From Taibaiella sp041660405 (GTDB taxonomy: Bacteria > Bacteroidota > Bacteroidia > Chitinophagales > Chitinophagaceae): a DNA stretch of 64,000 bases. Positions 27,263 through 36,276 of the stretch are shown in pieces. Each line of letters starts with the position of its first letter. Positions within the stretch are counted from its first letter, which is position 1. Where the stretch lies: assembly GCA_041660405.1 (NCBI GenBank), contig JBAZWL010000020.1, positions 1 through 64,000 of the forward strand, in the 5' to 3' direction. Both the position numbers and the translations under genes were made by a program. The notes beneath the pieces were generated by a model. The model saw only the letters and a program-made list of their open reading frames with translations. It made no database searches and was not told where the DNA came from.

Positions 27263-28424
27263 TGCAAATGGCTACTATGGAACATTTGGCGGAGCTTATG
27301 TTCCTGAGATACTGTATGCTAATATCAGTGAATTAAAACAATGTTTTCATAGCATGAGGAAGGAGGCGGAATTCTGTGCGGAATATGACCAACTATTGCG
27401 AGATTATGTTGGCCGGCCTTCGCCTTTATATTTAGCTGAGAGGCTATCGGCAGAGTATCAGACTCATATTTACCTGAAGCGGGAAGATCTGAACCATACC
27501 GGTGCTCATAAGATCAATAACACCATAGGCCAGGCATTATTAGCCAAACGTATGGGCAAATCACACATCATTGCAGAAACTGGAGCAGGCCAGCATGGCG
27601 TGGCTACAGCTACAGTGGCAGCTCTGATGAATATGGAATGCACCGTTTTTATGGGAGCAACAGATATAGCAAGGCAAATGCCGAATGTAGAAAAAATGCG
27701 TTTGCTTGGCGCAAACGTTATTCCGGTTATGAGTGGAAGCAAAACGCTGAAAGATGCTGCCAATGAAGCGATCCGGTATTGGATACACCATCCTTCGGAT
27801 GCACATTATATTATTGGATCAGTCATTGGTCCCGATCCGTATCCTGAAATGGTAACTCATTTTCAAAGTATTATCAGTGCTGAGATTCGTAAGCAATTAT
27901 ACCTTAAAACAGGAACGGCGATACCGGATGCTGTTATTGCTTGTGTAGGCGGTGGTAGCAATGCGGCTGGTGCATTTTATCATTTCCTCGAAGAGGAACA
28001 GGTAAGACTTATCGCTGTTGAAGCAGCAGGTAAAGGTGTCTGCTCGGGAGAGACAGCAGCAACTACAGTGGCAGGCACTCCCGGTATTATACATGGCAGT
28101 AAGACATTGCTTATGCAAAACAAAGATGGTCAGATCATTGAGCCATACAGCATTTCAGCAGGCTTGGATTATCCGGGTATAGGCCCTTTACATGCACATC
28201 TGCATGCAACCGGAAGGGCTGAATTCCTTCGTGCGACAGATGAAGAGGCTTTGCAGGCTGGCTTCCGGTTAATGAAAATGGAAGGTATTATTCCAGCTAT
28301 TGAATCGGCACATGCACTGGCTGCATTGGAGCAATTATCATTTTCACGGAATGAACATATCATTGTATGCCTTTCCGGCAGGGGCGATAAGGATCTGGCA
28401 ACTTATATTAATGCAGCAAAATAA
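27246..28424 (+). CDS. trpB: Tryptophan synthase beta chain
   Basis: Joins indole and serine to make tryptophan, using PLP. The 392-residue protein has FGGAYVPEIL, the PLP-lysine motif LNHTGAHKINNTIGQALLAK, AETGAGQHGVATA, CVGGGSNAAGAF (phosphate loop) and HATGRAEFL near the C-terminus. This is the standard TrpB1 form that pairs with TrpA; trpA follows 28 bases downstream. Confidence 0.96.
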   Translation: MKYEIDANGYYGTFGGAYVPEILYANISELKQCFHSMRKEAEFCAEYDQLLRDYVGRPSPLYLAERLSAEYQTHIYLKREDLNHTGAHKINNTIGQALLAKRMGKSHIIAETGAGQHGVATATVAALMNMECTVFMGATDIARQMPNVEKMRLLGANVIPVMSGSKTLKDAANEAIRYWIHHPSDAHYIIGSVIGPDPYPEMVTHFQSIISAEIRKQLYLKTGTAIPDAVIACVGGGSNAAGAFYHFLEEEQVRLIAVEAAGKGVCSGETAATTVAGTPGIIHGSKTLLMQNKDGQIIEPYSISAGLDYPGIGPLHAHLHATGRAEFLRATDEEALQAGFRLMKMEGIIPAIESAHALAALEQLSFSRNEHIIVCLSGRGDKDLATYINAAK

Positions 28425-28452
28425 AGATCTTACAAAACAAATTATAGAAACG

Positions 28453-29226
28453 ATGAACCGCATACAGTCTTTATTCCAAAGTAAGGAGCAGAGTGTCTTA
28501 TCCTTTTATTGCACCGCAGGTTATCCGGCATTAAAAGATACTGTTCCTTTGATACTGGAACTGGAAGCGTCCGGTGCAGACATGATTGAAATCGGTATAC
28601 CCTTTTCAGATCCTCTTGCAGATGGTCCGGTAATACAACAAAGCAGCCAAACAGCCTTGACCAACGGGATGTCTATACCGGAATTATTTTTGCAATTAAA
28701 AGATATTAGACAAAAGACCAACATTCCGCTCCTGCTTATGGGGTATCTTAACCCGATCATGCAATATGGAATAAGATCCTTTTGCAAAGATGCAAGCACC
28801 TGCGGTATTGATGGATTGATTATCCCGGACCTGCCACTCCTGGTTTATGAAGTGGAATGGAAAAGTATCATGGAAGAATACCAGTTGAACATGATATTTT
28901 TGATCACACCACATACCACATCAGAACGTATCCGTGAAATTGACCGGCTTAGCAAAGGATTTATTTATATGGTGACCTCGGCAGCTACTACGGGTAGTGG
29001 CCTGGTATTTGATGACTCTTTGAAAACTTATTTTAGGACTGTACAAAATATGAAACTTAGTAATCCAATTATTGCCGGATTTGGGATTAGTAATAAAGCG
29101 GATTTTGACCAGGTTTGTCATTATACTAATGGTGCAATTATAGGTAGTGGACTTATCCGAGTGCTGGGGAATTGTTCTGGAGGTTTTGGCAGGCCTGTCA
29201 GGGATTTTGTGGAACCCTTTTACTAA
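28453..29226 (+). CDS. trpA: Tryptophan synthase alpha chain
   Basis: Cleaves indole-3-glycerol phosphate to indole and passes it to TrpB. From ATG at 28453 (MNRIQSLFQSKEQSVLSFY) it has 257 residues. Motifs: TAGYP, MIEIGIPFSDPLADGPVIQ (catalytic Glu and Asp), GIDGLIIPDLPL and the phosphate loops STGSG-like (AATTGSGLVF) and GFGISNKAD. The open frame reaches back to 28300, inside trpB, and that extension is rejected. Confidence 0.94.
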   Translation: MNRIQSLFQSKEQSVLSFYCTAGYPALKDTVPLILELEASGADMIEIGIPFSDPLADGPVIQQSSQTALTNGMSIPELFLQLKDIRQKTNIPLLLMGYLNPIMQYGIRSFCKDASTCGIDGLIIPDLPLLVYEVEWKSIMEEYQLNMIFLITPHTTSERIREIDRLSKGFIYMVTSAATTGSGLVFDDSLKTYFRTVQNMKLSNPIIAGFGISNKADFDQVCHYTNGAIIGSGLIRVLGNCSGGFGRPVRDFVEPFY

Positions 29227-29282
29227 AGCAGCTCTGATTGTTCCGGAAACGATATCTTGTTAATAACCTGCACAAAAGGCTT

Positions 29283-29290
29283 TAACTTTG
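29283..29290 (+). promoter_or_regulatory. Candidate -7 element before the DAHP synthase gene
   Basis: TAACTTTG matches TAnnTTTG, 80 bases before the start codon. A CTTG lies upstream at 29256-29259 but with a 23-base gap instead of 19. It could make the aro block partly independent of the trp attenuator. Confidence 0.33.
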
Positions 29291-29370
29291 GATGTTTTTA
29301 ATCCGGTAAACTAAGATTTGCAGGAATATAAATTTTGCGTGGATATACATGCAACAATTAAAATAAACTA

Positions 29371-30462
29371 ATGGAAATTTTACCAATAGATAAACAAAGG
29401 ACAGTTGAACTTTTAAATAAACGGCCTTTAATCATATCAGGGCCTTGTAGTGCAGAAACCGAAGAACAAGTAGTACAAACAGCTTTACGACTTAAACAAA
29501 CTGGTAAGGTAGATGTACTGCGCGCAGGTATATGGAAGCCTCGTACCCGGCCTGGTAATTTTGAAGGCGTAGGAAGTATAGGGCTGCCCTGGTTGCAAAA
29601 AGCAAAACAACTGACGGGCTTGCCTTTCGCGGTAGAAGTGGCTACAGCAAAGCAACTGGAGGATGCATTGAAGCATGATACAGACATAGTTTGGATAGGA
29701 GCACGTACTACCGCCAATCCCTTTAGCGTGCAGGAAATTGCCGATGCATTGAAAGGTGTCGATATTCCGGTTCTTATTAAAAACCCTGTAAATCCGGATA
29801 TGGAACTTTGGACAGGAGCTTTGGAAAGGGTAGTGAAGGCCGGTATAAAAAATATTGCATTGGTCCATCGCGGATTTTCTTCTTATGGTGATAGCGAATT
29901 CAGAAATGCGCCCATGTGGCAATTGGCTATTGAAATGAAACGAAGGTTTCCTGGACTTCCCTTTATCATTGATCCTTCTCATATTTGTGGCAACAGGCAC
30001 ATGCTCCAGGAAATTACGCAGAATGCCATTGACCTCGATTATGATGGTGTTATTATTGAGAGCCATATTGATCCGGACAATGCCTGGAGCGATGCCAGTC
30101 AACAAATCACACCCGAGCGGTTAAAGGAATTGCTGGAAGATATTGTATGGAGAAAAGAGAGAATTACCTCTGAAGAATTACATGCACAGCTTGAAAAATT
30201 AAGAAGGCAGATTGACAGGCTTGACGATGAAATTCTGCAACTACTCCATCATCGTATGAAAATTTCAGAACAGATTGGTCTATATAAAAAAGATAATAAC
30301 ATTACCATATTGCAAACAGAACGTTGGAATCAAATATTGGAAAGGGTTTGTAAAAATGGAGAGAAAGCCGGACTGAGTAAAGAATTTATCACACAATATT
30401 TCGATGCTATACATATGGAAAGTATCAAGCATCAGGATGCGATAATGAATGAACATGGATAA
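29371..30462 (+). CDS. Bifunctional DAHP synthase / chorismate mutase
   Basis: Fusion enzyme. Residues about 1-265 are a type I-beta 3-deoxy-D-arabino-heptulosonate 7-phosphate synthase (GPCSAETEEQV, RAGIWKPRTRPGNFEG, LIKNPVNPDMELW, HRGFSSYG, IIDPSHICGNR). Residues about 275-360 are an AroQ-type chorismate mutase helix bundle (LEKLRRQIDRLDDEILQLLHHRMKISEQI, two stretches ending near 300). In known fusions the mutase domain also mediates feedback control of the synthase. It opens the shikimate block just after trpA; 14 bases of its 3' end overlap the next gene. Confidence 0.92.
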   Translation: MEILPIDKQRTVELLNKRPLIISGPCSAETEEQVVQTALRLKQTGKVDVLRAGIWKPRTRPGNFEGVGSIGLPWLQKAKQLTGLPFAVEVATAKQLEDALKHDTDIVWIGARTTANPFSVQEIADALKGVDIPVLIKNPVNPDMELWTGALERVVKAGIKNIALVHRGFSSYGDSEFRNAPMWQLAIEMKRRFPGLPFIIDPSHICGNRHMLQEITQNAIDLDYDGVIIESHIDPDNAWSDASQQITPERLKELLEDIVWRKERITSEELHAQLEKLRRQIDRLDDEILQLLHHRMKISEQIGLYKKDNNITILQTERWNQILERVCKNGEKAGLSKEFITQYFDAIHMESIKHQDAIMNEHG

Positions 30463-31039
30463 GATGGAAGATAAAAATGTTCCTAGAAGGTCGCGACTGG
30501 CCAACAGCAGGTCAATATTTCAAGTCTCGATATTTGTAGCCGTTTTGACAATTGTGGCTATATGGTTATTAGGACTTGGTGTTCATAGAACTTTATTTAT
30601 TAACTCTCTACTATCCGTTTCTATTTTGTCAATTGCCTTTCTATTATTCATTACAATAGGGCTGTATCGTGGTGTTAAACTTAGAGATAATGTAGGAAGA
30701 GTAATTGATAAATTCCGTTTCAGAAACTTCCCGGATCTAATCGGTTCGGGCGATGTAGAAAGCTTTGATGTAGTAAGTATATTAGCCTGGTTACTTGCAG
30801 GTATAATTCTTACATTCTTATTGTGGTTATTAGGAAATATGTTCATATTCTTGATCCTGGTTTTTATAGCAATGTTATATTGGATCTTTTTCAGGGCTTT
30901 AAGGCTGATCTTCAAAAAATCATCTGTGTGTACAGGGGATTTTTTCAGAAGTTTAGGTTACGCTTTATTCTATACTGTTTTGTATAACTTCTGGATATAT
31001 GGCATTATAATGGGAGCGCATTATTTTATCAATGCATAA
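30449..31039 (+). CDS. Hypothetical membrane protein in the aromatic operon
   Basis: Function not recognised. The 196-residue protein has a basic N-terminus and four hydrophobic segments (about 28-46, 52-72, 108-145 as a double segment, 170-190). It overlaps the DAHP synthase gene by 14 bases and aroB by 8 bases, so it is firmly inside the operon. An ATG at 30455 or 30464 could be the real start. Nothing in it looks like an enzyme; a transport or regulatory role would be speculation. Confidence 0.72.
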   Translation: MNMDKMEDKNVPRRSRLANSRSIFQVSIFVAVLTIVAIWLLGLGVHRTLFINSLLSVSILSIAFLLFITIGLYRGVKLRDNVGRVIDKFRFRNFPDLIGSGDVESFDVVSILAWLLAGIILTFLLWLLGNMFIFLILVFIAMLYWIFFRALRLIFKKSSVCTGDFFRSLGYALFYTVLYNFWIYGIIMGAHYFINA

Positions 31040-32072
31040 AGATTATTTAAAAGGAACTATGCAGCAACAGACAATTGATTTCACTTCATCGGCAACCACT
31101 TTATATTTTGATGCTTCCTTCAAAATATTAAAGGAGCTGGCGCCTACGGAGCATAGTTTTATTATAACGGACGAAAACCTGATGTTTCATTACCAGGACG
31201 AATTCAAGCCCTGGAAAGTAATTACAATTCCTGCCGGAGAGGAATCCAAAAGCCTGAATATACTGGATGATATCATTCGTCAGCTCATTGCTTTAGAAGC
31301 AGGCCGTGATGCAATCATCATTGGTATTGGTGGTGGTGTGGTAACTGATATTGCAGGATTTGTAGCAGGTATTTACAAACGTGGTGTACGATGTGGCTTT
31401 GTTCCCACTTCTATTCTGGCCATGGTCGATGCTGCTATTGGTGGCAAGAACGGATTGGATATAGGTGAGTATAAAAACATGATGGGTTTAATAAAGCAAC
31501 CTGAATTTTTGTTGTGCGATTATAGTTTACTGAAATCATTGCCACAGGAAGAATGGATAAATGGTTTTGCCGAGATCATTAAACATGCCTGTATTTGCGA
31601 TGCAGAAATGTTCGCTCTTTTGGAACGTTATGACATTAAAGATTTTCAAAAAGACAGAGCATTGCTTCATACGCTCATTAGCCGTAATACTTTGCTGAAA
31701 GCAGGTGTAGTGCAAGCAGATGAATGGGAAACCGGCGAGCGGAAAAAATTAAACTTTGGCCATACACTGGCACACGCTATTGAAAACGTTTATCAATTAC
31801 CACATGGCCATGCGGTGAGTATCGGGATGGCTTTTGCTGCAAACCTATCTAAAGAGTTTTTGAGATTTGATCAGGCGAAAAGAATCACGGATCTCTTAGA
31901 AAAATATAAACTTCCGGTATCTTTTCCATATGATAGAAAACAAGCATTGAATAATATGTTGGTGGATAAAAAAAGGGAGCAGGATAGCATAAGTTATATT
32001 TTGTTATCCGAAATTGGGAAAGCAATAACTCATCCAATTGCAATTGACGAGATCAGGAAGATTTTAAATTAA
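31032..32072 (+). CDS. aroB: 3-dehydroquinate synthase
   Basis: Second step of the shikimate pathway, DAHP to 3-dehydroquinate, needing NAD and a divalent metal. The 346-residue protein has GGGVVTDIAGFVAGIYKRG (NAD site), PTSILAMVDAAIGGKNGLD, the metal ligands in NGFAEIIKHA and NFGHTLAHAIE, and HGHAVSIGM. The start at 31032 overlaps the upstream gene; ATG at 31059 (MQQQTIDFTS) is an alternative that fits the family slightly better. Confidence 0.94.
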   Translation: MHKDYLKGTMQQQTIDFTSSATTLYFDASFKILKELAPTEHSFIITDENLMFHYQDEFKPWKVITIPAGEESKSLNILDDIIRQLIALEAGRDAIIIGIGGGVVTDIAGFVAGIYKRGVRCGFVPTSILAMVDAAIGGKNGLDIGEYKNMMGLIKQPEFLLCDYSLLKSLPQEEWINGFAEIIKHACICDAEMFALLERYDIKDFQKDRALLHTLISRNTLLKAGVVQADEWETGERKKLNFGHTLAHAIENVYQLPHGHAVSIGMAFAANLSKEFLRFDQAKRITDLLEKYKLPVSFPYDRKQALNNMLVDKKREQDSISYILLSEIGKAITHPIAIDEIRKILN

Positions 32073-32075
32073 ACA

Positions 32076-33356
32076 ATGGAAGTAATCATAAATCCAGCAA
32101 CTATAAAGGGAACCGTTTTTGCTCCGGCCTCTAAAAGTGTAATGCAGCGTGCCTGTGCAGCGGCTTTGTTGCGCAATGGTGAAACTGTAATTCATAATTA
32201 TGGAAGATCAGAAGATGATAAGGCGGCCATCAATATTATTCAGCAACTAGGAGCGGAAATTATCTATATTAACGATCGATCTTTGAAGATTATTTCCAAT
32301 GGTAAAGTTGAAGTGAAAACTGGTGCTGTACTGGATTGTGGAGAAAGTGGCTTATCCTTGAGAATGTTCACACCCATTGCTGCGCTTTCAGATCAGGAGA
32401 TTTCAATTTTAGCGAAAGGCAGCCTGGCTAAAAGACCTGGCCATTTTTTTGAAGAAGTATTACCACAATTGAATGTTGCGTTATTAAGTCCGTCTGGAAC
32501 ATTTCCTATACGTATAAAGGGCCCGTTGAAACCTGAAAATATACAACTGGACGGCTCTGTAACTTCACAATTTTTAACCGGCCTTCTTTTTGCTTTTTCA
32601 GTTGCAGCAGAACTTGAGGTAAGCATTGAAACGACATCCTTAAAAAGTAAACCTTATATAGACCTTACCTTAAAGGTCATGGAAGAATTTAAAATGAAAC
32701 TGCCTGCGCATAAGAATTACAATGAATTTCATTTTAAGAAAGAAGAAAGAAGTGAAGATAAAAAAGTGTTGGAATATACTATAGAGGGTGATTGGAGCAA
32801 TGCAGCTTTTCTCTTAGTAGCAGGTGCTATTGCAGGTAATGTTACTATTAAAGGATTAGATGTTTTTACAGCACAAGGCGATAAAAAAATACTGGAAGCC
32901 TTGCAGGACTGCGGCTGCAGGCTTTCCATACAGGCAGAACAAATTGAAGTAACTAATCAACCTTTAAAGGCCTTTCATTTTGATGCAACGGATTGCCCCG
33001 ATCTTTTCCCTCCTTTAGCTGTTCTTGCTGCGTGCTGTTCCGGCACCAGTGTGATAGAAGGCGTACATCGCCTGGCATATAAGGAAAGTAACCGGGCAGA
33101 AACATTACAGCAGGAATTTGCAAAGCTCGGTGTTGTTATTGATATTCAGGACGATAAAATGATTATAAAAGGTGGAAGTAAAATAAACGCTGCAGCATTA
33201 CATTCACACAATGATCATCGTATTGCTATGGCTGGTGCTGTACTTGCATTGAAGGCTGAAGGTGATGTAACGATTGATGGATCCGAAGCCGTAAATAAAT
33301 CTTATCCTGATTTTTACCATGATCTGGCAAAGCTTTGCGACAATAAATTACGATAG
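32076..33356 (+). CDS. aroA: 3-phosphoshikimate 1-carboxyvinyltransferase (EPSP synthase)
   Basis: Joins shikimate 3-phosphate and phosphoenolpyruvate. The 426-residue protein shows the N-terminal PASKSVMQRACAAALL, CGESGLSLRMFTPIAAL, LDGSVTSQFLTGLL, the Asp region DATDCPDLFPPLAVLAACC and C-terminal RLAYKESNRAETLQ with HNDHRIAMAGAVLAL. The GESGLSLR form (in place of GNAGTAMR) marks a divergent member, as often seen in Bacteroidota. It lies 3 bases after aroB. Confidence 0.94.
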   Translation: MEVIINPATIKGTVFAPASKSVMQRACAAALLRNGETVIHNYGRSEDDKAAINIIQQLGAEIIYINDRSLKIISNGKVEVKTGAVLDCGESGLSLRMFTPIAALSDQEISILAKGSLAKRPGHFFEEVLPQLNVALLSPSGTFPIRIKGPLKPENIQLDGSVTSQFLTGLLFAFSVAAELEVSIETTSLKSKPYIDLTLKVMEEFKMKLPAHKNYNEFHFKKEERSEDKKVLEYTIEGDWSNAAFLLVAGAIAGNVTIKGLDVFTAQGDKKILEALQDCGCRLSIQAEQIEVTNQPLKAFHFDATDCPDLFPPLAVLAACCSGTSVIEGVHRLAYKESNRAETLQQEFAKLGVVIDIQDDKMIIKGGSKINAAALHSHNDHRIAMAGAVLALKAEGDVTIDGSEAVNKSYPDFYHDLAKLCDNKLR

Positions 33357-33369
33357 AAAATAAAGGGCT

Positions 33370-34368
33370 ATGAATACATTTGGAAATATCTTTAAAGTTT
33401 CAGTTTTCGGCGAGTCCCATGGCCCTTGTGTAGGGGTAACTCTTGATGGTGTGCCCGCCGGAATATCATTGAATATTTCTGATTTTTTACCAGATCTGGA
33501 GCGGCGCAAAGGCGGCTTGCAAAAAGGAACCACGCCACGTAAGGAAGATGATTTGCCTATATTTCAAAGTGGTTTCTATAACGGCTATACAACCGGTGCA
33601 CCATTAACGATCATCTTTGAGAATAATAATGTGCGCAGCGCGGATTATGAAAAGCAAAGAGCCATCCCGAGGCCTGGTCACGCCGATTTTGTTGCGCACG
33701 TAAAGTATGGTGGGTTTGAAGATTATCGTGGTAGTGGCCATTTCAGCGCGAGACTTACGGTAGGTATTGTAGCAGCGGGCGTTATTGCAAAGAAATTATT
33801 GAACGCTGTGAAGATTACTGCTAATATTACGGAAGTAGGCGGAAAAGAAGATGTTGAGGCAGGCTTGCAAAGAGCTATAGCTGCAAAAGATAGTGTTGGT
33901 GGTATTATTGAATGCAGGGCTACCGAGCTTCCTGTAGGTTTGGGTGAACCCTTTTGGGATAGTGTAGAATCATTGATAGCACACGCAATGTTTGCTATAC
34001 CCGCAGTGAAGGGTGTGGAATTTGGTGCGGGATTTGCTGCTGCAAAAATGTTTGGTAGCGAGCACAACGATGCTATAGAAGATCTATCGGGGAAAACAAA
34101 AACCAATAATGCTGGCGGGGTTGTTGGAGGCATTAGCAATGGTAATGAACTTATTTTTCGTATTGCCATAAAACCTACTTCATCTACACCTAAGGAACAA
34201 CAATCTTTAAATACAGAAACAAATACAATGGAAACCTTTTCCGTAAAGGGAAGACATGATCTTTGCGTAGCACTACGTGTACCGGTAATTGTAGAAGCGA
34301 TGACGGCAATTGTACTTGCAGATTTATTTCTGATTAATAATGCATTGGCAAACCCTATAAGGGTTTAA
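33370..34368 (+). CDS. aroC: Chorismate synthase
   Basis: Last common step to chorismate, using reduced FMN. The 332-residue protein has the signature GESHGPCVGVTLDGVPAG, RPGHADFVAHVKYG, the second signature YRGSGHFSARLTVG and the third RHDLCVALRVPVIVEAM. The final codons (Asn-Pro-Ile-Arg-Val-stop) are supplied by a 33-bp palindromic repeat that starts at 34351, so the repeat may have replaced the native 3' end. It is the last gene of the aromatic block. Confidence 0.95.
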   Translation: MNTFGNIFKVSVFGESHGPCVGVTLDGVPAGISLNISDFLPDLERRKGGLQKGTTPRKEDDLPIFQSGFYNGYTTGAPLTIIFENNNVRSADYEKQRAIPRPGHADFVAHVKYGGFEDYRGSGHFSARLTVGIVAAGVIAKKLLNAVKITANITEVGGKEDVEAGLQRAIAAKDSVGGIIECRATELPVGLGEPFWDSVESLIAHAMFAIPAVKGVEFGAGFAAAKMFGSEHNDAIEDLSGKTKTNNAGGVVGGISNGNELIFRIAIKPTSSTPKEQQSLNTETNTMETFSVKGRHDLCVALRVPVIVEAMTAIVLADLFLINNALANPIRV

Positions 34369-34383
34369 AACCCTTATAGGGTT
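34351..34383. repeat. 33-bp palindromic element (AAC...GTT family), copy 2
   Basis: Arms AACCCTATAAGGGTT and AACCCTTATAGGGTT joined by TAA-like centre (TTTAAAA). It overlaps the 3' end of aroC and contains its stop codon. It is identical to copy 4 at 37869-37901 except for one central base. Confidence 0.85.
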
Positions 34384-34467
34384 GATAAACGCAATAGTTA
34401 TTACCACAGAAACGTTGAAGTAGGCTGGCTTTTCAGCATGAAATATCAGCATTAAATAATTAAGCAT

Positions 34468-34475
34468 TAATTTTG
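34468..34475 (+). promoter_or_regulatory. Candidate -7 element before lptE
   Basis: TAATTTTG followed by C matches TAnnTTTG. It ends 9 bases before the ATG at 34485, so the transcript would be nearly leaderless if used. No clear -33 element is seen. Confidence 0.3.
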
Positions 34476-34484
34476 CCCCTTGTT

Positions 34485-35003
34485 ATGAAATTATTCAGGT
34501 TAATTCCTTTATGGATATTGATGTTTGCGCTTCCGCTTATTGGAGGCTGTGGTGTTTATAGTCTTACAGGTGCCAGTATTTCAGGTAAAACGATAAATAT
34601 CCGGACGTTGGAAAACCGCGCGTTAAATGTTGCACCAAGTCTTGCCACGGTACTTACAGATAAGCTGCGTAATCGTATCCTATCCCAGACTGGCCTGGCT
34701 GCTGTAAATACAGAGGCTGCTGATTATGATATGAAAGGTACTATTACCAGTTATGTTGTTTCTACTGCGGGGGTACAGTCTGTAAATGGTATTGCTCAAG
34801 GTTCTACCAATAGACTTACCGTAACCGTTGAAGTAGATTTTAAGAATAAGCTTGATGATAAAGCCAGTTTTAAACAATCCTTCAGTCGTTTTTATGATTT
34901 TAAGGCGGACCAGCAACTGCTCTCTATTGAAGCTGCAGCTATAGATGATATAGGAAATCAGATAGCAGATGATATTTTCAATAAAGCTTTTGTAAATTGG
35001 TAA
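34485..35003 (+). CDS. lptE: LPS assembly lipoprotein LptE
   Basis: Plug lipoprotein of the outer membrane LPS translocon LptD/E. From ATG at 34485 it has 172 residues with a lipoprotein signal (LPLIGGCGVYS; Cys in GGC) and the Bacteroidota LptE start GVYSLTGASISGKTINIRTLEN. The rest is the alternating alpha/beta pattern of the family, with TNRLTVTVEVDFKN and an Ala-rich C-terminal helix. A TTG at 34473 is in frame but less likely. LptC of the same pathway is encoded at 19062-19658. Confidence 0.87.
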   Translation: MKLFRLIPLWILMFALPLIGGCGVYSLTGASISGKTINIRTLENRALNVAPSLATVLTDKLRNRILSQTGLAAVNTEAADYDMKGTITSYVVSTAGVQSVNGIAQGSTNRLTVTVEVDFKNKLDDKASFKQSFSRFYDFKADQQLLSIEAAAIDDIGNQIADDIFNKAFVNW

Positions 35004-35036
35004 GCGAAAGCTTTTAGTACATTAAAAAGATACCCA

Positions 35037-35816
35037 TTGATTACTACAGATAGAATATCTGCCTGGCTTAAAGAGCCGCACCAATTGCAGGAAGTATCTC
35101 CTAAAGCATTGCTTCAGTTTGCTAAGGAGTACCCGTATTTTACCCCCGCACATTACTTGCTTTTTATAAGTGCTAAGCAAATGCCGGAAGCAGTACATGC
35201 TTTGCAGCAAGCCAATCCGGTTAACCCGATACTATTAAGTAAGCTGATCAGAGCGGCAGAAGAAGTGCCTGAAATGCCTGAAGCGGAACCTATTATTCCG
35301 GAAATCATTGAATCAGAAACGATTGAAGTAAGAGATGAGATATGGATACAGCCGGCATCAGCAGATGATTATTTTTTGCAGCAAGGCATTCGTGTATCGA
35401 ATGAATTACCTGAGGCTGAGGAGATTTTACATCAGGAACAAACTGAAGAAGAAAAAGAAAAAGCACTTATGGTTGTAATGAGTTTTTCAGAATGGCTGAA
35501 ACATATTAGTTCGCACAACAAAAAAGCGAAAGAAGAGGAAGCCGATAAGAAGGCATTAAAAACAATGTGGCAGCAGCAAAAGCTGGCAGCAGCTATTGAA
35601 GAAGAAAGTGATGAAATTCCGGAACAGGTATTTGAAATGGCAGTAAATTCAATATCCCGGAAAGATGAGCTGGTAAGTGAATCGCTGGCAGAAGTTTACG
35701 CAAAACAGGGAAAGAAAGAAAAAGCAATTGGTATGTATCAGAAATTAAGTTTGCTTAATCCTGAAAAAAATACTTATTTTGCTGCCAAAATAGAAAATTT
35801 ACAAAAAGATTTATAA
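35037..35816 (+). CDS. Hypothetical acidic protein with TPR-like C-terminus
   Basis: Function not recognised. The 259-residue protein starts at TTG 35037 (no in-frame ATG before the upstream stop). The N-terminal helix region contains FAKEYPYFTPAHYLLFISAK; the middle is acidic and rich in Pro and Glu; a coiled-coil segment follows (about 150-190); the C-terminus ESLAEVYAKQGKKEKAIGMY resembles one TPR unit. It sits between lptE and secG, 3 bases before secG. This arrangement recurs in Bacteroidota, which suggests an envelope-related role (inference). Confidence 0.7.
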   Translation: MITTDRISAWLKEPHQLQEVSPKALLQFAKEYPYFTPAHYLLFISAKQMPEAVHALQQANPVNPILLSKLIRAAEEVPEMPEAEPIIPEIIESETIEVRDEIWIQPASADDYFLQQGIRVSNELPEAEEILHQEQTEEEKEKALMVVMSFSEWLKHISSHNKKAKEEEADKKALKTMWQQQKLAAAIEEESDEIPEQVFEMAVNSISRKDELVSESLAEVYAKQGKKEKAIGMYQKLSLLNPEKNTYFAAKIENLQKDL

Positions 35817-35819
35817 AAA

Positions 35820-36149
35820 ATGACCACGTTATTAATTATAGTTATTATTCTTGCCTGTGTAGTGTTAGGTTTCTTTGTGTTGGTTCAGAAGCCAAAAGGT
35901 GGTGGTCTATCCGGTACTTTCGGTAGTTTAGGTACCCAGGTAATGGGTGTTAAGCAGTCGGGAGATATTATGGAGAAAGGTACATGGTACACAATGGCCA
36001 TCATTGCAGTTTTATGCATTGGTACCGTTTTTACCTTAGGTATTATCAGTCCTGAAAAAGCAGCCAAAGAACAACAACAAGCTGAACAGAAAGCCGCACA
36101 ACAACAAGGTGCTCCTCAAGGGACTCCGCAGCAAGCTCCAGCAAAATAA
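35820..36149 (+). CDS. secG: Preprotein translocase subunit SecG
   Basis: Small membrane subunit of the SecYEG channel. The 109-residue protein has the SecG pattern: first hydrophobic segment (3-22), the loop VQKPKGGGLSGTFG, a second hydrophobic segment (about 57-77) and a Gln/Ala-rich tail that is typical of Bacteroidota SecG. A terminator follows at 36172. Confidence 0.92.
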   Translation: MTTLLIIVIILACVVLGFFVLVQKPKGGGLSGTFGSLGTQVMGVKQSGDIMEKGTWYTMAIIAVLCIGTVFTLGIISPEKAAKEQQQAEQKAAQQQGAPQGTPQQAPAK

Positions 36150-36171
36150 ATTAGTCGTTAATTCATTTGTT

Positions 36172-36198
36172 AAACCCGCTTATTTTAAGCGGGTTTTT
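36172..36198 (+). terminator. Intrinsic terminator of secG
   Basis: 10-bp stem AAACCCGCTT with AAGCGGGTTT and a T run, 23 bases after the secG stop. Confidence 0.85.
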
Positions 36199-36276
36199 CG
36201 CTTGTTTAAACGAACCTTGGTTTCTTTTGTCTAAATTCGTCTTACATAGGAACAGACTAAACTATCAGATAAAAAC

